Part shown: positions 1-7,765 of the stretch, piece after piece
How positions within the stretch are numbered: the stretch's first letter is position 1
How the letters are laid out: each line of letters opens with the position of its first letter
NCBI GenBank assembly: GCA_002796345.1
Contig: PCXC01000004.1
Coordinates: 1-44,180, forward strand
Source of the DNA: Deltaproteobacteria bacterium CG11_big_fil_rev_8_21_14_0_20_42_23
GTDB taxonomy: Bacteria; UBA10199; 2-02-FULL-44-16
Direction of reading: 5' to 3'
Length of the DNA: 44,180 nt
Program-made: the position numbers and the translations under genes
The notes under the pieces: model-generated
What the model was told of the DNA's origin: nothing
Databases searched by the model: none
What the model saw: the letters and a program-made list of their open reading frames with translations, nothing else

Positions 1-25
1 TCATGCGTAAGATGATTGTGTGTTT

Positions 26-56
26 AAATGCCATGTTAAAAAATAACATCGCATTT
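26..56. repeat. AT-rich stem-loop at left edge
   Basis: Positions 26-31 (AAATGC) pair with 51-56 (GCATTT), and 33-38 (ATGTTA) pair with 44-49 (TAACAT). One C/C mismatch separates the two helices and five A residues form the loop. No long T-run follows on either strand, so this is only possibly a terminator for a gene beyond the left edge or for the lipoprotein gene ending at 152. The rest of 1-151 holds no gene I can support. Confidence 0.4.
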
Positions 57-88
57 TATCCGCTTTCTGCTTGACCTTTAAGACGATA

Positions 89-140
89 GATCCCCGCGTT
101 CGCGAGGATGACAGTAAAAAACAAAGCCAGAGGATGACAA
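89..140. repeat. Short palindromic intergenic repeats
   Basis: A GATCC-type repeat with the core CGCGTTCGCG, followed by GAGGATGACA, lies at 89-113. A second unit, AAGCCAGAGGATGACAA, lies at 124-140. The second unit recurs exactly at 3454-3470. The style matches dispersed REP-like repeats built around GATCC...GGATGACA, which recur at 3411-3514, 4531-4732 and 16661-16734 in this window. No coding potential was seen. Confidence 0.6.
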
Positions 141-151
141 GGAGCACGACA

Positions 152-1516
152 CTAAGGAACCAAACGGAAGGTGCGTGATTGTTCTAGAGGCACATCCAAA
201 CCTGTAGCCTCCAGTTTGCACTTAAAGGTAAATGAAGTGGAAGCATTGAACTCATTGCTTTCCGGCATGTGAAAATTGAAGTGGAAGGTTTTCTCTTCTT
301 CGCCTGTGTCTAAGCTGCAATCACACATTGCGGGGTTTGAGCCAGGGTCACAATCTGCTGCGGGCAACGCTGATATCACATCAATTTTTGACTGAAAATC
401 ACAAGACAGTTCGCAGTTTTGCACTTTGCCTTTGCGCTGATTTTTAACCGTGATGTCCATATCAAAACGAGAACCCCAATCAACATCGCCATCAAACTGT
501 TGGCTCATGCGAAGTTCCGGGGTGGCATCTACATTCACTTTAATCCCTTTGAGATCGTGCACGCCATCGGGGCAATCTGCTTTGGGAAGAAAATCGTAGC
601 TTGTAGTACGTGGTGGAGCATTTCGATTTACCACAAAATAAAATTTTGTCTTACAAATATCAGCCTTCCCTGCTCTGCCTTCTCTGATAATGACGGGGTT
701 TGAATTAAGAGAAAATTCGAAGTGACCAATGTCGGCATCAAAACTTCCAGTGTCCGCAGAGCTATGCACGGTGAGGAATTCCGACGGCACGAAAAAATCT
801 TGCAGCGTACAATCGCAAGGATATGGAACCGAAACTTCGCATGACTGCAGCGGAGAAAGTTCACACGGCTCGCGCGAGCTCATGTGACTTATATCTCCCA
901 AGAGATCGTAACCTAGACTGATGTCTTTTTTCACAGAACCTGCAAACCCTTTTTTGCGAATACAGTTTTCTGCAACAGGAGAAGTGTCTTCTGTTGAACT
1001 TGAAGAACTGTTCGCATTCGAAGTTGTGTTGTTTGAATTATTTTGCGTTGAAGAAGAATTATTATTCGAGTTGTTTTGGTTTGAAGAGTTTGTATTGGAG
1101 TTTGTATTTGAAGATGAGTTAGAGGACGAGCTTGATGATGAAGTATTCGATTCCTCTCCACCAAAACTGGGAACTTGTTTTGTGATCTGTTCGGCAGATA
1201 TGTTCTTGGCCGTGGTTTCCGAAGGTGACGCCGAAAGCGTTTTCTTGTCTACCTCAATGCAGAACACACCCTTTTCGCCGGTGAATTGGTATTCGCCAGT
1301 TTTGTCAGAGATGAGCTCTTCAGCAAAGGTTTCGCCATCTTTTACAACGCTAAAACGCACAAACTGACCAGCCTCTTCGCCTGTATCCAAGCGGCCATTC
1401 TGGTTTTTGTCGTAATAAAAAGCCCCATTCACCTTTCCCGTGCAGGCAAAGCCAGCAAAAAGTGAAAGGATTACAGCAAGTTTCACAAAAGTATTTAGAA
1501 ATGAAGGTAAAGTCAT
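152..1516 (-). CDS. Secreted or lipid-anchored protein with SdrD B-like start and Ser/Asn linker
   Basis: A 454-residue exported protein of unknown function. Residues 10-24 form a hydrophobic signal segment ending at Cys25. The sequence before this cysteine (GFAC) is an imperfect lipobox, so lipid anchoring is possible but unproven. Residues 30-48 contain YYDKNQNGRLDTGEE, a calcium-loop-like motif typical of SdrD B / Cna-B-like surface repeats, and the following 45 residues fit one such beta module. Residues 122-178 are almost only Ser, Asn and Thr, a flexible linker encoded at 983-1153. The C-terminal 275 residues are cysteine-containing and were not recognised. The gene stands alone, reading toward the repeats at the left edge. 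The ATG is followed directly by the signal peptide, but the Shine-Dalgarno sequence is weak. The call as a surface protein is firm; its role is not known. Confidence 0.75.
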   Translation of the reverse strand: MTLPSFLNTFVKLAVILSLFAGFACTGKVNGAFYYDKNQNGRLDTGEEAGQFVRFSVVKDGETFAEELISDKTGEYQFTGEKGVFCIEVDKKTLSASPSETTAKNISAEQITKQVPSFGGEESNTSSSSSSSNSSSNTNSNTNSSNQNNSNNNSSSTQNNSNNTTSNANSSSSSTEDTSPVAENCIRKKGFAGSVKKDISLGYDLLGDISHMSSREPCELSPLQSCEVSVPYPCDCTLQDFFVPSEFLTVHSSADTGSFDADIGHFEFSLNSNPVIIREGRAGKADICKTKFYFVVNRNAPPRTTSYDFLPKADCPDGVHDLKGIKVNVDATPELRMSQQFDGDVDWGSRFDMDITVKNQRKGKVQNCELSCDFQSKIDVISALPAADCDPGSNPAMCDCSLDTGEEEKTFHFNFHMPESNEFNASTSFTFKCKLEATGLDVPLEQSRTFRLVP

Positions 1517-1725
1517 ATGTCCAAATAGTACGTAATATTAGCTATTTACGCAAGCTCCTTTCTCAAAAACATTAAGGTTCCCGCCCCCACTCCTTTTATT
1601 ATCGGCCGGAAGCAGGGGCAAAGTTGCATTAAAGACCAAGCTTTTTTGAAGCAAAAAACACACAACTTTTTTGAGCTTTTGCGATAAGAGAACAAGTACA
1701 ACATTTCACTTTATGAGGAGTAGAT

Positions 1726-2649
1726 ATGAATATTGCAGCAACACCTATAACCTTGGGTACACAAATGACAACAGCTTCGTGTTTTATGAGGCTTCCGGCT
1801 AATTCTACCACGGATATTTTGAGAAAAGTTTTGGTCCGCCTAAATGATCAAAATATGACAACTTTTGCGTCTCCGCAGGGGATTAAACATCTACAAGATG
1901 AATTCAGGAGGAACTTATTTCCTATCTTTACTGGTAAAATGAAAGACCTCGCTCAATTGCCTAAACCTACCCAGAACATGTTAAAATGTCAGCTTCTTAC
2001 GATAACAGAATCTGAAAATGGTGCACTTGATGTGAGTTCCCCACTCCCCGCTACGGTAGAGCTGGGGCTTGTTTCCGCAGCTGCTTGCATGGGATTGATT
2101 GATAGCTGCTTGGATCAAACTGCGAAAAAATTAGCTGAACTTACCGCATCACCTCTCTTAAAATGTCAGCGCGGAAGAGTTTTTGATTCAGATCAAACAG
2201 GAGGAGCAAATCACGCTCTTACTGCTTTCGTTTCTGGCCTTATTGCTGCTGGAGTTTTATTGTCGGGATACACTATAGCCACCGAACAATTCCCAGCGGA
2301 AACAAATGTTATCATGGGCGTGGCAAGTGCCATAACGGCCTGTGCGCTAGGTGCTGTTACCTATCGCCTTGAAGCTGCTGGGAGAAAAAAATTAAGCGAC
2401 TATACTTACGTTCCACGGATAGACGCAGATGCTATAACTGCTGGAGCTTTAATTGAGCAGATTAAAACCGCATGGAGATACCAACTCCTTTTAGGAGAAT
2501 TACGCTATCAAATCGAATGGGCAAAAAGTGAATTGTGGCATAATGAGCCCAGAGATCCTATAAGTGGCGCATTTTGGAATGTGCTTGTAGGCGGACTCAC
2601 GCACGGCAAACGTCCTTACGAGTTACCTCAGTTTAACTTTGCTCCATAA
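1726..2649 (+). CDS. Unknown membrane protein with C-terminal VGGL motif, possible third member of the 13-15 kb family
   Basis: A 307-residue protein with no recognised domain. It starts at an ATG preceded by AGGAG at ideal spacing. Around residues 165-210 there are two hydrophobic segments forming a likely membrane hairpin; the rest is mixed helical sequence. Its plan resembles the two tandem paralogues at 13269 and 14271: an amphipathic N-terminal half, a segment of the form GL(V/I/L)(S/T) before the membrane hairpin, and a C-terminal GGL motif. Direct residue identity is low, so the relationship is an inference. It lies 43 bases upstream of the HEPN/MNT pair on the same strand and may share its transcript. 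The 209 bases between the lipoprotein start and this gene show no clear sigma-70 promoter. Confidence 0.7.
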   Translation: MNIAATPITLGTQMTTASCFMRLPANSTTDILRKVLVRLNDQNMTTFASPQGIKHLQDEFRRNLFPIFTGKMKDLAQLPKPTQNMLKCQLLTITESENGALDVSSPLPATVELGLVSAAACMGLIDSCLDQTAKKLAELTASPLLKCQRGRVFDSDQTGGANHALTAFVSGLIAAGVLLSGYTIATEQFPAETNVIMGVASAITACALGAVTYRLEAAGRKKLSDYTYVPRIDADAITAGALIEQIKTAWRYQLLLGELRYQIEWAKSELWHNEPRDPISGAFWNVLVGGLTHGKRPYELPQFNFAP

Positions 2650-2692
2650 TTGTCTCTTGCAAAGATGCATTATCTCGTTTACGAGGGTGCGC

Positions 2693-3097
2693 ATGAATCA
2701 AAAAGATATTCGGTGGAAACAGCGTTTTCAGAATTTTGAAAATGCTTTTTTTAATCTTGAAAATACTATAGCTATTTCAAACCCTTCCATTGCGGAAAGA
2801 GCTGGGCTTATTCAGTTTTTTGAAATTACGTTTGAGCTATCATGGAAAACGTTGAAAGATTATCTAGAGTCAGTCGGTTTTCAAACAGCAAGTCCACGCG
2901 AAACTTTGAAGCAGGCATTTCAAGAAGGCACCATTCAAAATGGTCACCTTTGGATAAAAGCTTTGGAAGACCGCAATCTTACCACGCACACTTATAATGA
3001 GGCTACTGCACAAAAAGTGGAAAAACTTATTCGTGAAGATTACTTTCCCTTGCTCAAACAACTTCACACCACCCTCAAAGGTAAACTCACGTCATGA
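2693..3097 (+). CDS. HI0074-like nucleotidyltransferase substrate-binding (HEPN) protein
   Basis: A 134-residue protein of the NTase substrate-binding family (HI0074 type, HEPN superfamily). The helical sequence carries the family motif DRNLTTHTY at residues 93-101, in which R94-x4-H99 matches the HEPN R-X4-6-H signature. Start: an upstream in-frame codon would add 18 residues, but the ATG at 2693 has a GAGGG Shine-Dalgarno and begins like family members, so it is preferred. The stop overlaps the next start by four bases (ATGA), which shows translational coupling to the nucleotidyltransferase partner. HI0073/HI0074-type pairs form complexes and related HEPN/MNT pairs act as toxin-antitoxin modules. 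Whether this one does is not shown by sequence. Confidence 0.85.
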   Translation: MNQKDIRWKQRFQNFENAFFNLENTIAISNPSIAERAGLIQFFEITFELSWKTLKDYLESVGFQTASPRETLKQAFQEGTIQNGHLWIKALEDRNLTTHTYNEATAQKVEKLIREDYFPLLKQLHTTLKGKLTS

Positions 3098-3396
3098 CAG
3101 TCGGTCTCAACTCTGAAGAGCTTCAACTCATGCACAATGTCTTTGTTCAGTTTTCAGATCTTGAAAAAGTAATTCTTTTTGGCTCGCGCGCCATGGGAAA
3201 TTTCAAGCCAGGCTCTGATGTGGATTTGGTGCTGCTTGGTGAGCTAGACCACAGCACACTTCTTGAAGTAAAACATCAGCTTGAAGAAGAAATTCCACTC
3301 CCCTACTTTTTCGATGTCCTCTTAGAAAGTGAAATTAGTAACGAATCTCTCAAACAACATGTGAAAGAATGTGGACAAGTGATTTATAGGCGTTGA
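3094..3396 (+). CDS. MNT-type nucleotidyltransferase (HI0073/MntA-like)
   Basis: A 100-residue minimal nucleotidyltransferase of the polymerase-beta superfamily. The active-site pattern is intact: GSR at residues 30-32 followed by SDVDL, giving metal ligands D42 and D44, with a likely third carboxylate at D74 in YFFDVLLES. Family members transfer NMP groups, and in HEPN/MNT toxin-antitoxin systems the MNT partner modifies the HEPN protein. It is coupled to the HEPN gene by an ATGA overlap and is the last gene before a repeat cluster. All catalytic residues are present, so it should be active. Confidence 0.88.
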   Translation: MTVGLNSEELQLMHNVFVQFSDLEKVILFGSRAMGNFKPGSDVDLVLLGELDHSTLLEVKHQLEEEIPLPYFFDVLLESEISNESLKQHVKECGQVIYRR

Positions 3397-3410
3397 GGAA
3401 AAACAAGAAT

Positions 3411-3514
3411 TGCTGGATCCCCTGCCCCTGCCTGCCGGCAGGCAAACCTGCTCAAGCCAGAGGATGACAAATCTAGATCCAGATTGCTTCAGCACAAAAC
3501 ACTTCGCAATGACG
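3411..3514. repeat. REP-like repeat cluster between MNT and etfA
   Basis: This region contains a perfect 16-base palindrome, TGCCTGCCGGCAGGCA, at 3429-3444. The unit AAGCCAGAGGATGACAA at 3454-3470 is identical to 124-140. A further unit, AGATTGCTTC...CGCAATGACG, spans 3481-3514. It sits between convergent genes (MNT rightward, etfA leftward) and could contribute to transcription termination, but no T-run follows the palindrome. Confidence 0.6.
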
Positions 3515-3537
3515 AATCAAAATTTTCTTCCTCGCTA

Positions 3538-4503
3538 CTACTCACTCATCAATCCCTGAAACGCTTTTGTTAATTCTGGAACCACTTCGAACATGTCGGC
3601 TACGATACCATAATCTGCGTGTTGGAAAATGGGGGCGTCGGCATCTTTGTTGATGGCTACTACAATTTTGCTGGTGCGCATGCCGGCAAAATGTTGGATG
3701 GCTCCAGAAATACCGCACGCGATGTAGAGGCTTGGGTTTACGGTTTTTCCGGTTTGTCCCACTTGGTGATCGTGGCCAATGTAGCCTGCATCAACGGCTG
3801 CGCGCGATGCACCAACACTTGCGTGCAAGGCTTTTGCACAATCGTAAATCATTTTAAAGTTATCTGCATTTCCGATTGATCTTCCAGCTGAAATAATTTT
3901 GTCTGCTTCAGTTAAATCCATCACACCTGCTTCAGACTCTTCTATTTTTACCAGCTCACTTCGCGAAGCAACAGCTACAGGTGCAAAGGCAACTACATCA
4001 GCTGTTACAGCTTGGGCTTTTAGGGGAAATGTATTTGGACGCAAGGTTGCCATTTGGATTTTGCTTTCCAAGCTTACATCTACAATGGCTTTGCCTGCAA
4101 AAATAGGACGCTTTGCTTTTAATTTTCCGCCGTCGCAGTCGATGGCGATGCAATCGGTGGCTAATCCAGCATTGGCCTTCATTGCAGCCCGGCCTAAAAT
4201 ATCTTTTCCGAATGGGCTTGCACTTCCCAACACACACGTTGCCGACTGCTCTTGCATCACTTGCACAAGCGCTGCGGAATACTGCTCGCTGTTGAAAGCT
4301 GAAAGTGAAGATGCTGCGAAGATTTTTTTCACGCCATATTGTTCAAGTTCGGCTTTTGTGTTTTCTGCACCTTCGCCAAAGCTAAGAGCAATCAAGTCTA
4401 AGTTGCACTTGCCCGCAAGTTCAGCTGCCTTGCTGGCAAGCTCGAGGCTGTATTTTTTTACTTTTCCATTTGTATGTTCAACTAGAATTAAAAGTGCACT
4501 CAT
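3538..4503 (-). CDS. etfA: Electron transfer flavoprotein alpha subunit
   Basis: EtfA, 321 residues, pairs with EtfB to carry electrons from acyl-CoA and related flavin dehydrogenases to the quinone pool through ETF:quinone oxidoreductase. The C-terminal FAD domain carries the family signature [19 protein letters not shown] followed by AIQHFAGM, near residues 252-279. The N-terminal Rossmann-like ETF domain is complete. The ATG is preceded by GGGAG at good spacing. It is encoded downstream of etfB on the same strand, but the two are separated by 238 bases filled with repeats, instead of the few bases usual in an etfBA operon. No ETF dehydrogenase or acyl-CoA dehydrogenase is in the window. 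Confidence 0.97.
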   Translation of the reverse strand: MSALLILVEHTNGKVKKYSLELASKAAELAGKCNLDLIALSFGEGAENTKAELEQYGVKKIFAASSLSAFNSEQYSAALVQVMQEQSATCVLGSASPFGKDILGRAAMKANAGLATDCIAIDCDGGKLKAKRPIFAGKAIVDVSLESKIQMATLRPNTFPLKAQAVTADVVAFAPVAVASRSELVKIEESEAGVMDLTEADKIISAGRSIGNADNFKMIYDCAKALHASVGASRAAVDAGYIGHDHQVGQTGKTVNPSLYIACGISGAIQHFAGMRTSKIVVAINKDADAPIFQHADYGIVADMFEVVPELTKAFQGLMSE

Positions 4504-4530
4504 TATTTCTCCCTTTATTTCAATATTTAT

Positions 4531-4732
4531 TTGTCATTGCGAACCGATGTTTTGGTGAAGCAATCTTAATTCTCTTGTCATCCTCGAATACTCATCAAAC
4601 TGTCATCTCCGAATGTGTTAGTCGGAGATCCAGCAATTCAATTCCAATTTAAAACCCCTGGATTCCCGACAAGTTCATTCGGGAATGACAAAGAGGAGAT
4701 TGCCACTCCGCCAGAGGCGGATCGCAATGACA
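4531..4732. repeat. Repeat island splitting etfB and etfA
   Basis: At least four palindromic repeat units lie end to end. TCATTGCGAA...GAAGCAATCT lies at 4534-4565. A hairpin pairs ATCTCCGA (4605-4612) with TCGGAGAT (4622-4629). A second hairpin pairs ATTCCCGA (4662-4669) with TCGGGAAT (4679-4686). A final unit running from GAGATTGCC to GCAATGACA ends at 4732. These are REP-like units. As RNA hairpins they could modulate the etfB:etfA transcript ratio, but this is inference. Confidence 0.65.
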
Positions 4733-4741
4733 TTAAAACCT

Positions 4742-5506
4742 CTAAATCACTTTTGCATCTTCTCTTAAACACCTTGCTAACTCTTTCGCTGCGGTGGCCG
4801 CATCGCCTTCGATGATTTTGTGCAAGCGTTCTTGTTTGGGCAATGACACTGAAGTGTTTTTTAGCTCCACTGTTTTTCCTGCTAGCACATCAGCAAGATT
4901 TTTTTCTGCAAGTGGCTTGGATTTCGCCTTCATAATGCCTGGAAGTGAAGCATAGCGCGGATCTTTGGGGCCTTTATCGCAGCCAATTACTGCAGGCAGT
5001 GTTACTTTGTGCACTTCAGTTTTTCCACCGGGAATTGGGCGCTTTGCAGTCACAAAGCCTTCGCCAAGTTCAAGGTGCTCAACAGGCGACACATGAGGCC
5101 ATCCCAAAAATTCTGCAACGCCAAGATGCACTTGGCCGCAATCATCGTCTACAGCTTGTTTTCCCGCGAAGATGATGTTGAATGATTCCTCTTTGGCAAC
5201 GGCTGCAAGCGCTGTTGCTGTGGTGAAGGGATCAAGCTCTGCGCCTTCACTTTTGATGTGAATAGCGCGGTCTGCCCCCATGGCCAAACCTTGACGAAGC
5301 GCTTCAACCACTCTTGCTGGACCACAGCTTATCAATACTACTTCTGTGGCTTTGCCAGCATCTTTCAGCTTTAGGGCTTCTTCAATTCCAAATTCATCGT
5401 AAGGGCTCACTACCCATTTAAAGCCTGATTCATCAATTTTTCCATCGGACACTACAATCTTGCTCGCAGTATCGGGAACTTGTTTTATAAGCACGCCAAC
5501 TTTCAT
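4742..5506 (-). CDS. etfB: Electron transfer flavoprotein beta subunit
   Basis: EtfB, 254 residues, is the AMP-binding partner of EtfA. The start is MKVGVLIKQVPDT, the conserved N-terminus. The upstream in-frame extension of 11 residues is rejected because the ATG at 5506 has a clear AGAGGAG Shine-Dalgarno. Family sequences are visible throughout, including KWVVSPYDEFGIEEALKLKD and GKQAVDDDCGQVHLGVAEFL. First gene of the etfB-etfA unit, reading leftward from a 105-base gap after ccoG. No strong promoter was found in that gap. Confidence 0.97.
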   Translation of the reverse strand: MKVGVLIKQVPDTASKIVVSDGKIDESGFKWVVSPYDEFGIEEALKLKDAGKATEVVLISCGPARVVEALRQGLAMGADRAIHIKSEGAELDPFTTATALAAVAKEESFNIIFAGKQAVDDDCGQVHLGVAEFLGWPHVSPVEHLELGEGFVTAKRPIPGGKTEVHKVTLPAVIGCDKGPKDPRYASLPGIMKAKSKPLAEKNLADVLAGKTVELKNTSVSLPKQERLHKIIEGDAATAAKELARCLREDAKVI

Positions 5507-5611
5507 AACAACTCCTCTATCTATAGTGATGTAAACCATTGAACTAGCTGCGACTACATAGCCGAGTGAAAATTTGATTCAAGGAAAAACAGCACCAGCA
5601 ATGCTTGGCAC

Positions 5612-7000
5612 TTATCTTTGTGCTGATGGGCCTAAGAAAAGGACTTCAGAACGCAGTTCTCGTTGTTGCTTGTTTTCTTTTACTTTCACGGTAAATGAAA
5701 ATTCATGTGAAAAATGTTTGGCAGGCATTTCTACAAAAAAAGGAACCTGTTTATCTTCTAAACTTTTTAGAGAAATGCTTGTAATTGGCAAAAGCACATT
5801 TACTTCTTGCGGAGCTTCAACAGAAAGGAAAAAATTATTTTCCTCCCCTCCTTTGTTGGCGATATGCACTATAAACTGATTTCGAATATTTCCTTCACTT
5901 GTGAGCACATATGGCGCCTGCCCTAAAGCGCGCAGCGTATTTGCTTCGAAGGGTTTTCGCATCGTGACAAAAAAAGAAAAAACAGCAACACCGAGAAAAA
6001 AGAAAAAATTATAGAGCAAAAGCCGCGGCCTTATAATGCGTCGCGTTTTTTTCAACAACCCATTGAGTGAATCATAGCGAATCAAACCTGGAGCTTGTCC
6101 AATTTTGATCATAATTTCATTGCACGCATCGATGCAATTGGCGCAGCCAACACATTCAAGCTGCATTCCTTCGCGAATATCAATGCCAGTTGGGCAAACA
6201 TCCACACAACGATGGCAATTGATACATGCTCCGCGTGCGGGATCATTCTTTTTTCCTCTGGGCTCACCTCGTAAATAATCGTAGCCAATTACCAAGGTGT
6301 CATCATCGGCTAACGCAGACTGGATACGGCCATACGGGCAAACGATTAAACAGAGCTGTTCTCGAAACCATGCAAAGTGTAGGTAAATAATGCCCGTCAT
6401 TACCATCATCCACACAAACACTGGCCAATGTTCATACGGGCTTTGCTGCATGTAGTTCCACAAAATGGGAAGTGAAATAAAATAGCTCAAAAAAATATGC
6501 GTGATGACAAGGGCACAAAGAAAAAAGAGAAAATGTTTAACGGAAAACAAAAAGAGTTTTTTAATGTTCCAAGGAGCTTTTTCCAAAGCAAGCTGCGCCG
6601 ACCGTGGACCTTCTATCCAGCGCTCAATTCTTCTGAAAACTCCTTCCAAAAAAACAGTGTGCGGGCAAGCCCAGCCGCACCACAACCTTCCTGCAACTGC
6701 AGCAAGATAAAAAAGAGAAAAGGCAATGCCGGTCACAACAAAAAAAACCAGATAAAAATCTTGGGCATTAAACGTAAGCCCAAAAAGAAAAAACTTTCGG
6801 TGGGTAACGTCAATGAAAACAAGTGGATTCTCACCAATTTTTATCCACGGCAAAGCTGCATAAATAAAGATGAGGAGAAGGAAGACAAGTTTTTTCCAAC
6901 GCTGAAAAATTCCTTTTACATCGGCAATACGAATCTTAATTCGTTTTCCGTCGGTACGAATTGATGATGGCCGTTGATGAAGATCATTGGAATTTTCCAT
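5612..7000 (-). CDS. ccoG: cbb3 oxidase accessory protein CcoG (FixG/RdxA)
   Basis: CcoG, 462 residues, is a membrane-bound iron-sulfur protein needed for cbb3 oxidase assembly, proposed to reduce Cu(II) for CuB insertion. Membrane segments lie near residues 38-55, 82-105, 152-175, 195-212 and 328-346. Conserved cysteine pairs are in CGWACP (C108, C112) and CLIVCPYGR (C217, C221). A 2[4Fe-4S] ferredoxin domain follows, with C259, C262, C265, C269-Pro and C283, C286, C289, C293. The C-terminal 110 residues form the usual periplasmic Ig-like FixG domain. It begins six bases after ccoP and closes the cco operon. Shine-Dalgarno weak, so translation may be coupled to ccoP. No ccoH (fixH) is present. 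Confidence 0.97.
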   Translation of the reverse strand: MENSNDLHQRPSSIRTDGKRIKIRIADVKGIFQRWKKLVFLLLIFIYAALPWIKIGENPLVFIDVTHRKFFLFGLTFNAQDFYLVFFVVTGIAFSLFYLAAVAGRLWCGWACPHTVFLEGVFRRIERWIEGPRSAQLALEKAPWNIKKLFLFSVKHFLFFLCALVITHIFLSYFISLPILWNYMQQSPYEHWPVFVWMMVMTGIIYLHFAWFREQLCLIVCPYGRIQSALADDDTLVIGYDYLRGEPRGKKNDPARGACINCHRCVDVCPTGIDIREGMQLECVGCANCIDACNEIMIKIGQAPGLIRYDSLNGLLKKTRRIIRPRLLLYNFFFFLGVAVFSFFVTMRKPFEANTLRALGQAPYVLTSEGNIRNQFIVHIANKGGEENNFFLSVEAPQEVNVLLPITSISLKSLEDKQVPFFVEMPAKHFSHEFSFTVKVKENKQQRELRSEVLFLGPSAQR

Positions 7001-7006
7001 AGTATT

Positions 7007-7588
7007 TTATTTTGCTGGTATTACAAGTTCCCCCTGCGGCCCTATTGCATCCTTTGGCTGTGTTCCTCGTAAAGATAGTACGTAGGCAACAAGCTCTTCT
7101 ATTTTTTCACGTGAGAGCACACCCTTCCATGCCAACATTCCTTTTTCAACAACGCCATTTTGAATTACAGCAAAAATATCTTGAACGCCAGCACCATGAA
7201 TCCAATAGTCATCGGTAAGATTTGGGCCAATGCCACCACCCGCTTCAGGGCCATGACATGCAATACAATTTTGCTGAAAAACTTGCTTAGCCTCATCCAT
7301 TTCATGAGCGTCAGCCTGAATTTTTTCTACCGCCGCAAGATCAAACAGCACTTCACTTTCTGCACTCTTTTCTTTGGCTTCTGACGCTTGAATACCCAGA
7401 ACATCGTTGTAAGCTTCAACTTGAGATTTTCCAATGTCAAATACTTGATAGTAAAACCAATATCCCAATCCAAAAATGACGGTGAGAATAAAAGTGCCTA
7501 CCCACCAACGTGGAAGCTTGTTGTCGTATTCTTGAATGCCATCGTAAGAGTGTTTTTTTACCACATCTTTTTGATTGTCGTTTGTCAT
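7007..7588 (-). CDS. ccoP: cbb3 oxidase subunit III, single-heme CcoP
   Basis: A membrane-anchored c-type cytochrome delivering electrons to CcoO/CcoN. The N-terminal FixP-type segment, with EYDNKLPRWWVGTF (residues 20-33), leads into one transmembrane helix to about residue 48. One cytochrome c domain follows, with heme site CIACH at 108-112 and a likely axial Met at 151 (KGMLAWKGVLS). Classical proteobacterial CcoP is about 290-300 residues with two CXXCH sites; this protein has 193 residues and one site, so it is the short monoheme form. The start has an AGGAG Shine-Dalgarno three bases downstream of ccoQ. Confidence 0.95.
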   Translation of the reverse strand: MTNDNQKDVVKKHSYDGIQEYDNKLPRWWVGTFILTVIFGLGYWFYYQVFDIGKSQVEAYNDVLGIQASEAKEKSAESEVLFDLAAVEKIQADAHEMDEAKQVFQQNCIACHGPEAGGGIGPNLTDDYWIHGAGVQDIFAVIQNGVVEKGMLAWKGVLSREKIEELVAYVLSLRGTQPKDAIGPQGELVIPAK

Positions 7589-7591
7589 GTG

Positions 7592-7765
7592 CTACTCCTT
7601 ATCTTCATCATCTTGGAGAGGAAGTTGGGAAATTTTTTCGTATTTCTTTTTCTTTTTTTTGCGAAAGATCAAAACAATCGCAACTACAAAAAGGGTGACA
7701 AACAAAATCAAAACAGCAACAGAGCTTCCTTCCATGCCAAGTAGTTTTAGAAATTCTTGTTTCAT
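7592..7765 (-). CDS. ccoQ: cbb3 oxidase small subunit CcoQ
   Basis: A 57-residue gene read directly from the minus strand between ccoNO and ccoP. The protein begins MKQEFLKLLGMEGSS, has one transmembrane helix at about residues 15-34, then a basic stretch of an Arg and six Lys (35-41) and an acidic tail ending DDEDKE. Size, single helix, basic cytoplasmic face and position between ccoO and ccoP match CcoQ/FixQ, which stabilises the oxidase complex. Its ATG overlaps the ccoNO stop by four bases (ATGA), strong support for a real gene. CcoQ sequences are poorly conserved, so the name rests on context and topology. Confidence 0.85.
   Translation of the reverse strand: MKQEFLKLLGMEGSSVAVLILFVTLFVVAIVLIFRKKKKKKYEKISQLPLQDDEDKE

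Noticed and set aside
921-1367. Plus-strand ORF of 148 codons
   Set aside because: It is the complement of the Ser/Asn linker gene and consists of Glu/Phe/Leu low complexity; no Shine-Dalgarno or family match.
3429-3444. Palindrome TGCCTGCCGGCAGGCA as a terminator
   Set aside because: No T-run follows on either strand; it fits a dispersed repeat better.
3899-4558. Plus-strand ORF of 219 codons antisense to etfA
   Set aside because: etfA is certain on the other strand; the antisense frame shows no domain or ribosome-binding site.
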